Shown here piece after piece: positions 1 through 9,193 of a stretch of 64,000 bases of DNA. The position numbers and the translations under genes were made by a program. The stretch covers positions 291,512 to 355,511 of the forward strand of contig NZ_AJMM01000008.1 of assembly GCF_000259505.1 (NCBI RefSeq), given 5' to 3'. Source of the DNA: Streptococcus sp. SK643. Its GTDB lineage: Bacteria; Bacillota; Bacilli; Lactobacillales; Streptococcaceae. The notes beneath the pieces are model-generated. The model was not told where the DNA came from. It searched no databases and worked only from the letters and a program-made list of their open reading frames with translations. How positions within the stretch are numbered: position 1 is the stretch's first letter; every line of letters starts with the position of its first letter.

Positions 1-2585
1 ACAATCATAATAAAAATAATGATGATGCCGTTGCAGCCGCTAAAGCGCAAGGACGTTATACAACAGATGATGGCTATATCTTTAATCCGTCAGATATTAT
101 AGAAGATACGGGTGATGCTTATATTGTTCCTCATGGCAACCATTTCCACTATATTCCTAAGAGTGAATTATCAGCTAGTGAATTAGCGGCGGCAGAAGCA
201 TTTCTTGCTGGAAAGGGAGGCCGCTTAAGTTCAGTTGCCTATAATTCAAATAGAGCTGGAGGAGCTAATAATTCTGTTAGTGGCGATGGTAATCTTTACA
301 GTCTACTTCAAGAACTATATGCTCAACCACTAAGCCAACGGCATGTAGAATCTGATGGGTTAGTTTTTGATCCAGCTCAGATTACAAAACGTACTGCAAA
401 CGGTGTAGTGGTCCCTCACGGAGATCATTTCCATTTTATTCCATACTTACAAATGTCTGCTTTGGAAGAAACATTAGCTCGTAATCTTCCAATCGGTGGT
501 GGGGGTGGAGAGGAAGGTGAAAACTATCCTCAAAGTACTACATCATCAAGTGTTGCAAGTTCAAATTTAAACTATCCTTCTAATTCTCAATCTTCAAATA
601 GAGGAAGTGGTGGTGCCTATACCACAGATGACGGATATGTCTTTAGTCCGACAGATGTTATTGAAGATACAGGTGATGCATTTGTTGTACCGCATGGCAA
701 TCATTTCCACTATATTCCTAAGAGTGATTTGTCTGCAGGAGAGCTAGCAGCAGCTCAAGCTTATTGGAACAACAAACAAAGTTCTCATTCTTCAGTAAGT
801 CAACCAAGCAGAGATGATTCAAATTCAAGTCAACCAAATTTGGTAGAAACTCCACATTTGAATATAGGTTCAACTTATCACCAAAATCAGGATGGAACTC
901 TCCCAATTTTTTCTAATAAACCTTATGGTGGCTCAACCACACAACCTTCAGTAAGTCAACCAAGTCTGCCAAAAACACCAGGTTTAAATAACACTCCAAG
1001 TCACAAGGATAAACAAAGAGAAGATATTCCGGCACTTTTGAAAGAATTATATGCTAAACCTCTATCAGAGCGACATGTCGAGTCTGACGGATTAGTATTT
1101 GATCCCGCACAAATAACAAACCGTACTGCAAACGGTGTCGCTGTCCCTCATGGTGATCATTTCCACTTTATTCCTTACTCACAAATGTCTTCACTGGAAG
1201 AAAAAATTGCCCGTGTAATCCCTATAAAAGGACAAAATGTTGGCACATTAGTAAGTGTAACTCCTTTAAAACCTGCTTCAACTACGAAAATCAATACGCC
1301 AGTTGAAAGTAAGCCAATTAAAGAAAATAAGATAGAGCCTACTAAAGAAGAAGTTGTCCATAAACTACCTCCTAAAAAAGACAACATATCACCTAGCAAT
1401 AAAGAATTTTATGATAGAGCCTATGATTTGTTAAGTTTAGCACATAAGGCGATTTCTAAAAATAATAGTTCTTCTTCTGAATACCGTTCCTTAGATCAAT
1501 TAGTATCTCGATTAAACGATGAATCATCGGATAAAGTAAGTTTGGTTAATGATATATTGAAAATCCTTTCTTTAACCACTCATCCAGAAAGAGTTGGTAA
1601 ACCAAATTCACAAATTGCCTACACAGATGATGAAATTAAATTGGCAAAACTAGCAGGTAAATACACAACATCTGACGGATATATCTTTGATGTAAATGAT
1701 ATTGAAAGCGATGAAGGAAATGCTTATGTAACGCCTCACCTGAATCATAGCCACTGGATTAAAAAAGAGAGTTTATCCGAAGCAGAAAGAGCTGCTGCTG
1801 AAACTTATACTAAAGATAAAGGATTACAACCATCTACTTCTAATGAAAAGGAAAAAGTTGATCCTAAAACAAGTGGTTCTGAAGCAATCTATAACAGAGT
1901 GAAAGGTGAGAAAAAAGTACCATTAGATAAAATACCAAATCATCTACAATATACTGTTGCTGTACAAAATGGTCACTTTGTCATCCCTCACTTTGATCAT
2001 TATCATAATCTTAAATTTTCATGGTATGATGAAGGTCTTTACGAAGCACCTAAAGGATATACTTTAGAAGATTTATTTGCAACTGTTAAATATTATGTTG
2101 AACATCCTGATGAACGACCTCATTCTGATGAAGGTTGGGGAAATGCTAGTGATCATGTTCTTAAAAATAAAGGAAATCAAGATAATAGTATTAGTGATAA
2201 ATCTGAGAACAGTGATAAAACTGAAAAAACTCACGAAGATACTGCTTCTAATAGTGGTTCAAGTTCTGAAAATAAAAATCCTGAAAACATTGCTCCATCA
2301 GCAAATAATCTTTATAAACCATCAGAATCTAATACAGAATCTGATGCTGAGGCTACACCAGATGAACCTGAAGTTCCTCAAGTAGCGTCAGAAAAAGTGG
2401 AAGCTAAATTAAAAGAAGCAGAAGAATTACTGGCAAAAATAACAGATGATGCTATCAAATCTAATGCTTCAGAAACCCTTGCTGGTTTGAGAAATAGTTT
2501 TAATTTACAAACGATGGACAATAATCAGATTATGACTGAAGTTGAAAAACTATTAGGTTTGTTAAAAGCAAGTAATTCAAAATAA
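1..2585 (+). CDS. Polyhistidine triad (Pht) surface protein, PhtA/B/D-like, 5' truncated by the window
   Basis: The reading frame is open from base 3, so the start lies outside the window; an internal ATG at 408 is not the start. About 860 codons are visible. Six HxxHxH histidine triads can be seen (PHGNHFHYI, PHGDHFHFI, PHGNHFHYI, PHGDHFHFI, PHLNHSHWI, PHFDHYHNL), each in the usual Pht repeat that begins with a TTDDGY or ESDGLVF segment. The C-terminal part (YTLEDLFATVKYYVEHPDERP, followed by an acidic Glu/Pro-rich linker and a helical KLKEAEELL tail) resembles pneumococcal PhtA/B/D rather than PhtE, from memory. Pht proteins are surface-exposed, bind zinc, help pass it to AdcAII, and affect adhesion and complement. 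It sits just upstream of adcAII but is separated from it by a terminator-like hairpin and a promoter, so it probably forms its own unit. Which paralogue it is cannot be fixed without the N-terminus. Confidence 0.93.
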   Translation, partial: NHNKNNDDAVAAAKAQGRYTTDDGYIFNPSDIIEDTGDAYIVPHGNHFHYIPKSELSASELAAAEAFLAGKGGRLSSVAYNSNRAGGANNSVSGDGNLYSLLQELYAQPLSQRHVESDGLVFDPAQITKRTANGVVVPHGDHFHFIPYLQMSALEETLARNLPIGGGGGEEGENYPQSTTSSSVASSNLNYPSNSQSSNRGSGGAYTTDDGYVFSPTDVIEDTGDAFVVPHGNHFHYIPKSDLSAGELAAAQAYWNNKQSSHSSVSQPSRDDSNSSQPNLVETPHLNIGSTYHQNQDGTLPIFSNKPYGGSTTQPSVSQPSLPKTPGLNNTPSHKDKQREDIPALLKELYAKPLSERHVESDGLVFDPAQITNRTANGVAVPHGDHFHFIPYSQMSSLEEKIARVIPIKGQNVGTLVSVTPLKPASTTKINTPVESKPIKENKIEPTKEEVVHKLPPKKDNISPSNKEFYDRAYDLLSLAHKAISKNNSSSSEYRSLDQLVSRLNDESSDKVSLVNDILKILSLTTHPERVGKPNSQIAYTDDEIKLAKLAGKYTTSDGYIFDVNDIESDEGNAYVTPHLNHSHWIKKESLSEAERAAAETYTKDKGLQPSTSNEKEKVDPKTSGSEAIYNRVKGEKKVPLDKIPNHLQYTVAVQNGHFVIPHFDHYHNLKFSWYDEGLYEAPKGYTLEDLFATVKYYVEHPDERPHSDEGWGNASDHVLKNKGNQDNSISDKSENSDKTEKTHEDTASNSGSSSENKNPENIAPSANNLYKPSESNTESDAEATPDEPEVPQVASEKVEAKLKEAEELLAKITDDAIKSNASETLAGLRNSFNLQTMDNNQIMTEVEKLLGLLKASNSK

Positions 2586-2642
2586 AATATGACAAAAGTT
2601 TAAATAGTAGGTTATATATCCTAAAAAAAGTTTGTAGTGAAT

Positions 2643-2691
2643 AACACCCTAAAAGTTGGACACAAAAAATCTAACTTTTGGGGTGTTTTAT
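2643..2691 (+). terminator. Hairpin with T-rich tail after the first pht gene
   Basis: An 18-base arm starting AACACCCTAAAAGTTG pairs with a downstream copy ending CTTTTGGGGTGTT, with two mismatches, and is followed by TTTATAA. It lies 58 bases after the stop codon, so it can serve as the terminator. The arm also resembles the terminal inverted repeats of some streptococcal IS3-family elements, so it could be an IS-end relic reused as a terminator. That second reading is from memory. Confidence 0.6.
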
Positions 2692-2899
2692 AATGAAAAT
2701 TATTTAATTGATAAAATTCTACAAACTGTTATGTAGAATGAATAATGTCTAAGGTTTAGTCATTCAAATCTAAAACGTATTATTAGAGAAGTAAGAGAAT
2801 AAATGTTATAAATAAAAATAGTTTGAAGGAATTCTTTTTTCTTTATAATTAAAACTAACTATGAGTTTACGCAATAGCATGTGTCAATTCCTAAAAAAC

Positions 2900-2928
2900 T
2901 TGACAATACAAAAAAATAGGAGTACAAT
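2900..2928 (+). promoter_or_regulatory. Sigma-A promoter of adcAII
   Basis: TTGACA (2900-2905) and TACAAT (2923-2928) are separated by exactly 17 bases. The -10 ends 33 bases before the adcAII start codon, and the AdcR-like box begins two bases after it. Confidence 0.85.
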
Positions 2929-2929
2929 T

Positions 2930-2941
2930 TTTACCGGTTAA
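2930..2941 (+). promoter_or_regulatory. AdcR-type zinc operator in front of adcAII
   Basis: TTTACCGGTTAA matches the streptococcal AdcR consensus TTAACYRGTTAA with one mismatch (third base). It sits immediately after the -10 and covers the expected transcription start, the position expected for repression by zinc-loaded AdcR. The binding consensus is established knowledge; binding here is inferred. Confidence 0.8.
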
Positions 2942-2961
2942 TTAATTTATATGGAGTTGAG

Positions 2962-3879
2962 ATGAAAAGAAGAACTTTATTAATGCTACTATTTAGCGTT
3001 TTAATTTTTACTTTAGGTGCTTGTAGTAAAAAAGAAACACAAGAGGTAAAAGGAATGAAAATTGTAACCAGTTTTTATCCTATTTACGCCATGGTAAAAG
3101 AAGTATCCGGGGATTTGAATGATGTTCGTATGATTCAATCTAGTAGCGGTATTCACTCGTTTGAACCCTCAGCAAATGATATTGCAGCAATTTATGATGC
3201 AGATGTTTTTATCTATCATTCCCATACATTGGAATCTTGGGCTGGGAGCTTGGACCCAAATTTGAAAAAATCTAAAGTTAAAGTTTTAGAAGCTTCAGAA
3301 GGTATGGCATTAGAGCGTGTACCAGGATTAGAGGATATCAAAGCAGGAGATGGAGTTGATGAGAAGACTCTTTATGATCCACACACATGGTTAGATCCAT
3401 TAAAAGCTGCAGAGGAAGCGCAGATTATTGCTGATAAATTATCAGATATTGATGGTGAGCACAAAGATACCTACCAAAAAAATGCTAAAGAATTTATTAA
3501 AAAAGCTAACGACTTGAATGACAAATATAAAGACAAATTTGACAAAGTAAGTCAAAAGACTTTTGTTACGCAACATACGGCATTTTCATATCTAGCTAAG
3601 AGATTTGGATTAAATCAACTAGGAATTGCAGGTATATCACCAGAACAAGAACCAAGTCCAAGACAATTAACAGAAATACAAGAATTTGTGAAATCCTATA
3701 AGGTAAAGACAATCTTCACAGAAAGTAATGCTTCTTCAAAAGTTGCCGAAACACTTGTAAAATCAGTAGGTGTGAGTCTGAAAACTTTAAATCCACTAGA
3801 AGCTGATCCTGAAAATGATAAGTCTTATTTAGATAATTTGGAAGAAAATATGCTTACTTTACTTGAGGAACTAAAGTAA
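2962..3879 (+). CDS. adcAII: Zinc-binding lipoprotein AdcAII (Lmb family)
   Basis: Cluster A-I metal-binding protein (ZnuA/PsaA fold) of 305 residues, the family length. A lipoprotein signal is visible: MKRR, a hydrophobic stretch, then lipobox LGAC with lipidated Cys21. The zinc ligands expected for AdcAII/Lmb are in place: His65 (GIHSFEP), His141 (DPHTWLDP), His205 (VTQHTAF) and Glu280 (NPLEADPE). The long His-rich loop of AdcA is absent, as expected for AdcAII. The protein captures zinc at the outer face of the membrane and delivers it to the AdcCB permease; Pht proteins assist. The gene has its own promoter and AdcR-like box. Unlike my recollection of pneumococcus, where phtD follows closely in one operon, a terminator and a new promoter separate it from the next pht gene. 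Confidence 0.95.
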   Translation: MKRRTLLMLLFSVLIFTLGACSKKETQEVKGMKIVTSFYPIYAMVKEVSGDLNDVRMIQSSSGIHSFEPSANDIAAIYDADVFIYHSHTLESWAGSLDPNLKKSKVKVLEASEGMALERVPGLEDIKAGDGVDEKTLYDPHTWLDPLKAAEEAQIIADKLSDIDGEHKDTYQKNAKEFIKKANDLNDKYKDKFDKVSQKTFVTQHTAFSYLAKRFGLNQLGIAGISPEQEPSPRQLTEIQEFVKSYKVKTIFTESNASSKVAETLVKSVGVSLKTLNPLEADPENDKSYLDNLEENMLTLLEELK

Positions 3880-3973
3880 GAAAAATTTTAGACTAAAAAA
3901 TGTAGGGTTGATTCTTACAATAGATCTTTAGTTTAACCGTTTTCTTTATTTTTTATAATTGAGATAATAAATC

Positions 3974-4012
3974 AAAAGAGTCAGTAAGGGTATGTGCTGG
4001 CTCTTTTTTTTA
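3974..4012 (+). terminator. Terminator after adcAII
   Basis: AAAGAGTCAG pairs imperfectly with CTGGCTCTTTT across a GTAAGGGTATGTG-type loop and is followed by a run of eight T. It ends adcAII transcription before the next promoter at 4030. Confidence 0.8.
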
Positions 4013-4029
4013 AAAACATATAAAAAATC

Positions 4030-4058
4030 TTGACATCCTAATTTAAAAGATGTAGAAT
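4030..4058 (+). promoter_or_regulatory. Sigma-A promoter of the second pht gene
   Basis: TTGACA (4030-4035) and TAGAAT (4053-4058) are 17 bases apart. The three AdcR-like boxes start two bases after the -10, the same geometry as at adcAII. Confidence 0.85.
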
Positions 4059-4059
4059 A

Positions 4060-4095
4060 TTTACTAGTTAATTAAATGGTTAAATAACCAGTTAA
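4060..4095 (+). promoter_or_regulatory. Three abutting AdcR-type operators
   Basis: Three 12-base boxes lie head to tail with no gap: TTTACTAGTTAA (4060-4071), TTAAATGGTTAA (4072-4083) and ATAACCAGTTAA (4084-4095). Each differs from TTAACYRGTTAA at one position. The first covers the expected transcription start. The 12-base spacing would place successive AdcR dimers slightly more than one helical turn apart. Occupancy is inferred. Confidence 0.75.
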
Positions 4096-4162
4096 AAAAC
4101 TATGTATGTTATCTACTAATTAAAGAAATAAATATTTAAACAATCATAGAAATGAGGGATTT

Positions 4163-7100
4163 ATGAAATTTAAAAAGAAATATATAGCAGCTGGATCTGC
4201 TGTTATCCTTTCCTTAAGTCTGTGTGTTTATGCTCTGAACCAGCATAGTCAGCAGGCCAATACCGACAAAAATCGTGTTTCATATGTAAACGGGAATAAA
4301 GATACTAAGAAAACTGAAAATTTGACTCCAGATCAGGTTAGTCAAAAAGAAGGAATTCAAGCTGAACAAATTGTTATTAAAATTACGGATCAAGGCTATG
4401 TAACTTCTCATGGTGATCATTATCACTATTATAATGGTAAGGTTCCTTTTGATGCACTCTTTAGTGAAGAGTTATTAATGAAAGACCCCAACTATCAGCT
4501 GAAAGATCAAGATATTGTCAGTGAAGTTAAGGGAGGATATATTATTAAGGTAGATGGAAAATATTATGTTTACCTTAAAGATGCTGCTCATGCCGATAAT
4601 GTAAGAACCAAAGATGAAATTAATCGTCAGAAACAAGAACACGGAAAAGAAGATAAAACAGCTAGCGCTGAAGTCTCAGTAGCTAAGTTACAAGGGCGTT
4701 ATACAACTGATGATGGTTATGTATTTAACGCTTCAGATATCATTAAGGATACAGGTGATGGTTATATTGTACCTCACGGTGGTCATTATCATTTCATTCC
4801 TAAGAGTGATCTCTCAGCTGGAGAATTAGCTGCAGCAAAAGCTTATTTATCTGGCAATAGTTCAGCTCTCAGTCAACCCTTGTCACTGACACCGAATAAT
4901 GGTGTTTCTGCAGCAGATGATGGTTATGTATTTAACCCTAATGATATTGTCAGAGATACTGGCGATGCTTATATTGTACGACATGGGGACCACTATCACT
5001 ATATCCCTAAATCATCTCTTAACAATCATCAATCACAATCTAATACTCCAAGCTTAGAAAATCCTTCTAATTCTACACCAAATAATCCGTTACCACATGT
5101 TCACCATGAAGAAGAGGAACACGGTCATGGTTTTGATGCAAATAGAATTATAAGTGAAGATTCAGAAGGTTTTGTCATGAGTCATGGTGATCACAATCAT
5201 TACTTCTTTAAGAAAGATTTGACACCTGATCAAATCAAAGCAGCTCAAGATCACTTGAAATCTAAATCACCAGTAACACCAAGTACAGCACATGATGACG
5301 ATCATGATGAAGATGAACATGGTCATCACCATGAAGAACACGATCACGGCTTTGATGCGGATAGAGTTATCAGTGAAGACGAGCAAGGATTTGTTATGAG
5401 TCATGGCGATCACAATCATTACTTCTTTAAGAAAGATTTGACACCTGAACAAATCAAGGCAGCTCAAGATCATTTGAAAGCTAAGTCACCAGTGACACCA
5501 AGTCCAAGTCATGAGGACCATGATGAAGATGAGCATGACCACCATCATGGTGAAGACCATGATCACGGCTTTGATGCGGATAGAGTCATCAGCGAAGATG
5601 CGGCTGGCTTTATCATGAGTCATGGTGATCACAATCATTACTTCTTTAAGAAAGATTTGACACCTGAGCAAATCAAGGCAGCTCAAGATCACTTGAAATC
5701 TAAATCACCAGTAACACCAAGTCCAGCACATGATGACGATCATGATGAAGGTGAACATGGTCATCACCATGAAGAACACGATCACGGCTTTGATGCGGAT
5801 AGAGTTATCAGCGAAGACGAGCAAGGATTTGTTATGAGCCATGGCGATCACAATCATTACTTCTTTAAGAAAGATTTGACACCTGATCAAATCAAAGCAG
5901 CTCAAGATCACTTGAAATCAAATCATTATGTCGAGCCTGTTCAGCCACTTGCAAAATCTGTTGAATCATTCTCTAGAGATGCTAGTGATGAAGAAAAAAT
6001 GGCTTATATTTCAAAGACCTATGGTGTGCCACTAGAAGCCATCAGAATTTCAAATGGTTTCTTTGTATTTGGTAATCCAGACCAAGCTTATGATCCTACT
6101 CATATCCATCCATATGCTGTTCGAAAAGAGCATGTTCGAATTCCACTTCAAACTGGAAATCCAGAATTAGATTTTCTGAATGAACTTTATACGACCGCAT
6201 TGCGTGATGGTGTCTCACCATATAGTTTACAGGTTGAAAATGGTAGTTTCGTCATTCCTCACGGAGACCATAATCATTACATCAAGGTTCAAACCAAAGG
6301 GTACGAAGTTGCCTTGAAGAATAAGATTCCGGCATTGCAATCAAATTATCAACCTGGAGCATTTGATGAAAAAGCAGTCTTGGCAAAAGTAGATCAACTT
6401 CTTGCTGAAAGTAGAACGCTCTATCAAGATCAACCAATCAAACAAAGACAGATTGAGTTGGCTTTGGGTCAATTTACTGAAAACATGAAGAAACTAGCAA
6501 CCAACTCGACTGCGGGTTATCTTGCAACACTTGATCTCTTTGATAAGCAATATATTCATATTGATGAAAGTGTCAAACCAGTCGAAACAAGTCCATTAGA
6601 TAAGAAGTATCAGGCATTAATTGATAAAATTAATACACTAGATACTGATAGCTATGGGCTTCCGAAAAAAGACCTTCTAGTTCGTCTTCAAGAAGCTAAG
6701 TTAGCAAAAGATGAAGCTGGTTTATCAGCAGTTGAATCACAACTACAAGCTCTTCAAGACTTTAATGATCGTACTGGTGCTACAACAGTGGAATACATCA
6801 AGTACTTCTATGAGCATGTAAATGATGGTCGTTTAAGTAATGAGCTTCGTAATAAAGTAGCGGATTTAACATGGACTCTTTATCAATCCCAATCCTTCCT
6901 TAAGGCTACAGACTTGAATAAACTGTTCCCAAGCATTTACCAAACAAAACAAGAAGTAGAAGAGGCTTTGAAAAATCAGCCAACTACTGCAAAAGTAAAT
7001 GAAACAGTTTTAGATAAAGAAAAAGTTGATAGTCAATCTGCTAAGCAAGCAATCTATGAATTCCTAAAAGAACTCTATCCTGACCTTAAGAAGGAGGAAC

Positions 7101-7780
7101 ATGTCAATCATGTAAGCAAAGAGGAAGTAGAAGGTCTCTTGAACAAAGCAGAGCAATTCTTAGCTCAAGTTAAAGAAGAAGGAATCAAACAATCCTTGGC
7201 AGAAGAAGTAGAAAATTTGAAATCTGCTGCTAATAAGACTGATGCTGCTTTAGATGAAGTCAATACTCAAGCTAAAGATCTCTTGACACGAATTGCATCT
7301 ACTCTACAAAAAGAAAAAGAGAATGAAGAACAAGACCCACTAACACTGGTTCTCTATCAAAAATTATATGATAGTCTAATTTCACTTCATACTTATCTAG
7401 AAAATAACCATGGTTCTGATGCAGACTTCGATAAAGTAGATGCATTACTTGACCAGCTCGCAGCAAAAAGTAAAGATAAAGAAGCTTTACTTGAATTAGC
7501 CAAAACAATACTAGCCTTGAATCAAGAAATCAAGTCTAAGGCAGTTTCAGGAACAGAAGCTGAACCAAAAGCTACAACTGAAGCTACAAGTGAAGGTACT
7601 AAACCAGCCTCAAGCACAGAAACTGGTGAAGCCCCTAAAGCTGAGGGTGATAGTGTAACTACTAGAGAAGAAAATAAACCGAGCGATACACTAGCTCCTA
7701 AACCTAGTGAAGCTAATTCAGAAAAAGCTGCAGAAGAATCTACGAACGCAGTTTCTGATCAAGTTAAACCTGCTGAATAA
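4163..7780 (+). CDS. Large Pht-family histidine triad protein with His-rich tandem repeats
   Basis: A 1205-residue surface protein. The N-terminus has a Lys-rich signal segment and hydrophobic stretch with the LxxC-like SLCVYALNQ motif of Pht proteins. Residues 1-300 closely resemble PhtE as I remember it (YVTSHGDHYHYYNGKVP, then a TTDDGYVF repeat). Residues about 322-586 are four copies of a 73-residue module, each with HGDHNHYFFKKDL and an Asp/His-rich linker. The rest has a THIHPY segment, one last PHGDHNHYI triad, a long helical region and a Thr/Glu/Lys-rich tail without LPXTG. Eight canonical HxxHxH triads are present, and the linkers add more histidines. The C-terminal half resembles the HtpA type of other streptococci, so the gene looks mosaic. 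Zinc-responsive expression is indicated by its promoter and operators. No exact paralogue name is safe. Confidence 0.93.
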   Translation: MKFKKKYIAAGSAVILSLSLCVYALNQHSQQANTDKNRVSYVNGNKDTKKTENLTPDQVSQKEGIQAEQIVIKITDQGYVTSHGDHYHYYNGKVPFDALFSEELLMKDPNYQLKDQDIVSEVKGGYIIKVDGKYYVYLKDAAHADNVRTKDEINRQKQEHGKEDKTASAEVSVAKLQGRYTTDDGYVFNASDIIKDTGDGYIVPHGGHYHFIPKSDLSAGELAAAKAYLSGNSSALSQPLSLTPNNGVSAADDGYVFNPNDIVRDTGDAYIVRHGDHYHYIPKSSLNNHQSQSNTPSLENPSNSTPNNPLPHVHHEEEEHGHGFDANRIISEDSEGFVMSHGDHNHYFFKKDLTPDQIKAAQDHLKSKSPVTPSTAHDDDHDEDEHGHHHEEHDHGFDADRVISEDEQGFVMSHGDHNHYFFKKDLTPEQIKAAQDHLKAKSPVTPSPSHEDHDEDEHDHHHGEDHDHGFDADRVISEDAAGFIMSHGDHNHYFFKKDLTPEQIKAAQDHLKSKSPVTPSPAHDDDHDEGEHGHHHEEHDHGFDADRVISEDEQGFVMSHGDHNHYFFKKDLTPDQIKAAQDHLKSNHYVEPVQPLAKSVESFSRDASDEEKMAYISKTYGVPLEAIRISNGFFVFGNPDQAYDPTHIHPYAVRKEHVRIPLQTGNPELDFLNELYTTALRDGVSPYSLQVENGSFVIPHGDHNHYIKVQTKGYEVALKNKIPALQSNYQPGAFDEKAVLAKVDQLLAESRTLYQDQPIKQRQIELALGQFTENMKKLATNSTAGYLATLDLFDKQYIHIDESVKPVETSPLDKKYQALIDKINTLDTDSYGLPKKDLLVRLQEAKLAKDEAGLSAVESQLQALQDFNDRTGATTVEYIKYFYEHVNDGRLSNELRNKVADLTWTLYQSQSFLKATDLNKLFPSIYQTKQEVEEALKNQPTTAKVNETVLDKEKVDSQSAKQAIYEFLKELYPDLKKEEHVNHVSKEEVEGLLNKAEQFLAQVKEEGIKQSLAEEVENLKSAANKTDAALDEVNTQAKDLLTRIASTLQKEKENEEQDPLTLVLYQKLYDSLISLHTYLENNHGSDADFDKVDALLDQLAAKSKDKEALLELAKTILALNQEIKSKAVSGTEAEPKATTEATSEGTKPASSTETGEAPKAEGDSVTTREENKPSDTLAPKPSEANSEKAAEESTNAVSDQVKPAE
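5126..5920 (+). repeat. 219-bp tandem repeat inside the pht gene (3 full copies plus a partial fourth)
   Basis: Units start at 5126, 5345, 5564 and 5783, exactly 219 bases (73 codons) apart; the last stops after about 138 bases. Each unit encodes HGFDA(D/N)R(V/I)ISED, the HGDHNHYFFKKDL triad, a QIKAAQDHLK helix, SPVTPS and a His/Asp/Glu-rich linker. Units differ mainly in the acidic/His linker (DEDEHGHHHEEHD against DEDEHDHHHGEDHD) and near the triad (EQGFVM against AAGFIM). The high nucleotide identity suggests recent unequal recombination and probable copy-number variation between strains. Confidence 0.95.
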
Positions 7781-7783
7781 TTT

Positions 7784-7818
7784 AAAAATACGATGTAGCT
7801 AAGCTACATCGTATTTTT
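7784..7818. terminator. Bidirectional terminator between pht and pepT
   Basis: A 17-base arm AAAAATACGATGTAGCT is followed, after one base, by its perfect reverse complement. It has A-runs on one side and T-runs on the other, so it serves both the rightward pht gene and the leftward pepT gene. Confidence 0.9.
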
Positions 7819-9041
7819 TAGTCCTTATAGGCTACGATACCAATGATTGTATCAACAGCACGTTCCATGGTTTGGAGACTCACGTACTCGAAACGACCGT
7901 GCATATTTTCTCCACCAGCAAAGATATTTGGAGTTGGGATTCCCATAAAAGAAATCTTAGAACCATCTGTACCTCCACGAATTGGTTCAATGATTGGTTT
8001 GATTTCGAGTTGTTCCATGACTGTTTTTGCAATAGTGATAGGAGTCATATCTTTTTCAATGACCTCTTTCATATTGTAGTACTGATCAGTGAGAGTTAGT
8101 GTAACTCGAGTGCTACCAAGTTCTTGATTCATCTTATCTGCAATTACTTGCATGGTTTTCTTGCGAGCATCAAATGCATCCTTTTCAAAGTCTCGGATGA
8201 TGTAGCTTGCACGCGCTTCTTCAACACTACCTGTAACGTCCATAAGATGATAGAAACCTTGGTAACCATCTGTTAACTCAGGACGGTCATTTTCAGGGAG
8301 TTGATTATGAAAATCAATAGCTAATTGAAGAGCATTTACCATTTGCCCTTTTGCAGTCCCAGGATGGACATTGCGGCCTTGGAAATGAATTTCTGCAGCT
8401 GCTGCTGAGAAGGTTTCGTATTGAAGTTCTCCCAGTGGACCACCATCAACAGTGTAGGCAAAATCTACATCAAAGTCCTCAGCATCAAATTTATTTGCAC
8501 CGACTCCTATTTCCTCATCAGGACCGAATCCAACACGAATCTCACAATGCTTGATTTCTGGATGGTCATTCAAGTATTCAATTGCTGTCATAATTTCAGC
8601 AATTCCAGACTTATCATCTGCTCCTAGTAAGGTTGTACCATCTGTTGTGATAAGAGTTTGACCTGGATATTTCTCCAGACTCCTGAAGTCAGCGGGATCT
8701 AGTTTGAAACCAGAATTTCCTAGTTCAATCACACCACCATCGTAGTTTTCAATTATCTGTGGATTGACTCCTTCGGCATTAAAGTCAGCAGTATCCATGT
8801 GGGAGATGAAGCCAATCTTACGTGTTAAAGATGGATCATTGGCTGGTAAGGTTCCAATTGCAAAACCATTTGGTAGATAATAAACATTTTGTAATCCAAC
8901 ACGTTTCATTTCAGGAATAAGAACATTTGTAGCAAAATCTACCTGACTCTGCGTACTTGGAGTAGTAGTAGAGTGTTCATCAGAGCGCGTATTGACCTTA
9001 ACGTAGGTTAGGAATCGATCCAAGAGATTGGGATAAGTCAT
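7818..9041 (-). CDS. pepT: Peptidase T (aminotripeptidase)
   Basis: Cytoplasmic M20B dizinc tripeptidase that releases N-terminal residues from tripeptides, the last step of peptide nutrition. With the start at [10 protein letters not shown] it has 407 residues, the family size. Metal ligands and catalytic residues fit the family: His81 and Asp83 (SHMDTAD), bridging Asp142 (GADDKSG), Glu176/Glu177 (PDEEIG), plus the dimerisation-domain motif HPGTAKG. The open frame extends 27 codons upstream, but the ATG at 9041 is preceded by AAAGGAGT at good spacing and matches known PepT N-termini, so I chose it. Single-gene unit with terminators at its end. Confidence 0.95.
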   Translation of the reverse strand: MTYPNLLDRFLTYVKVNTRSDEHSTTTPSTQSQVDFATNVLIPEMKRVGLQNVYYLPNGFAIGTLPANDPSLTRKIGFISHMDTADFNAEGVNPQIIENYDGGVIELGNSGFKLDPADFRSLEKYPGQTLITTDGTTLLGADDKSGIAEIMTAIEYLNDHPEIKHCEIRVGFGPDEEIGVGANKFDAEDFDVDFAYTVDGGPLGELQYETFSAAAAEIHFQGRNVHPGTAKGQMVNALQLAIDFHNQLPENDRPELTDGYQGFYHLMDVTGSVEEARASYIIRDFEKDAFDARKKTMQVIADKMNQELGSTRVTLTLTDQYYNMKEVIEKDMTPITIAKTVMEQLEIKPIIEPIRGGTDGSKISFMGIPTPNIFAGGENMHGRFEYVSLQTMERAVDTIIGIVAYKD

Positions 9042-9193
9042 AAAAAACTCCTTTGATTTCATTTTTTCCATTGTATCATAGAAAAGGGAGAAAAACAAAA
9101 GACAGAAGTTAGGGAAATTCACTATGTTGGCGTTTACTTATCAACGAATTAATGATAAAATAAACTTGATAAAAATATCACAAGGAAGCGATT

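Noticed and set aside
408..2585. ATG at 408 as start of the first pht gene
   Set aside because: The frame stays open from base 3 and encodes an earlier Pht repeat with its own histidine triad; the true start is outside the window.
5267..5911. Three antisense ORFs of 68 codons spaced 219 bases apart
   Set aside because: They are the complement of the tandem repeat in the pht gene and simply repeat with it; no ribosome sites.
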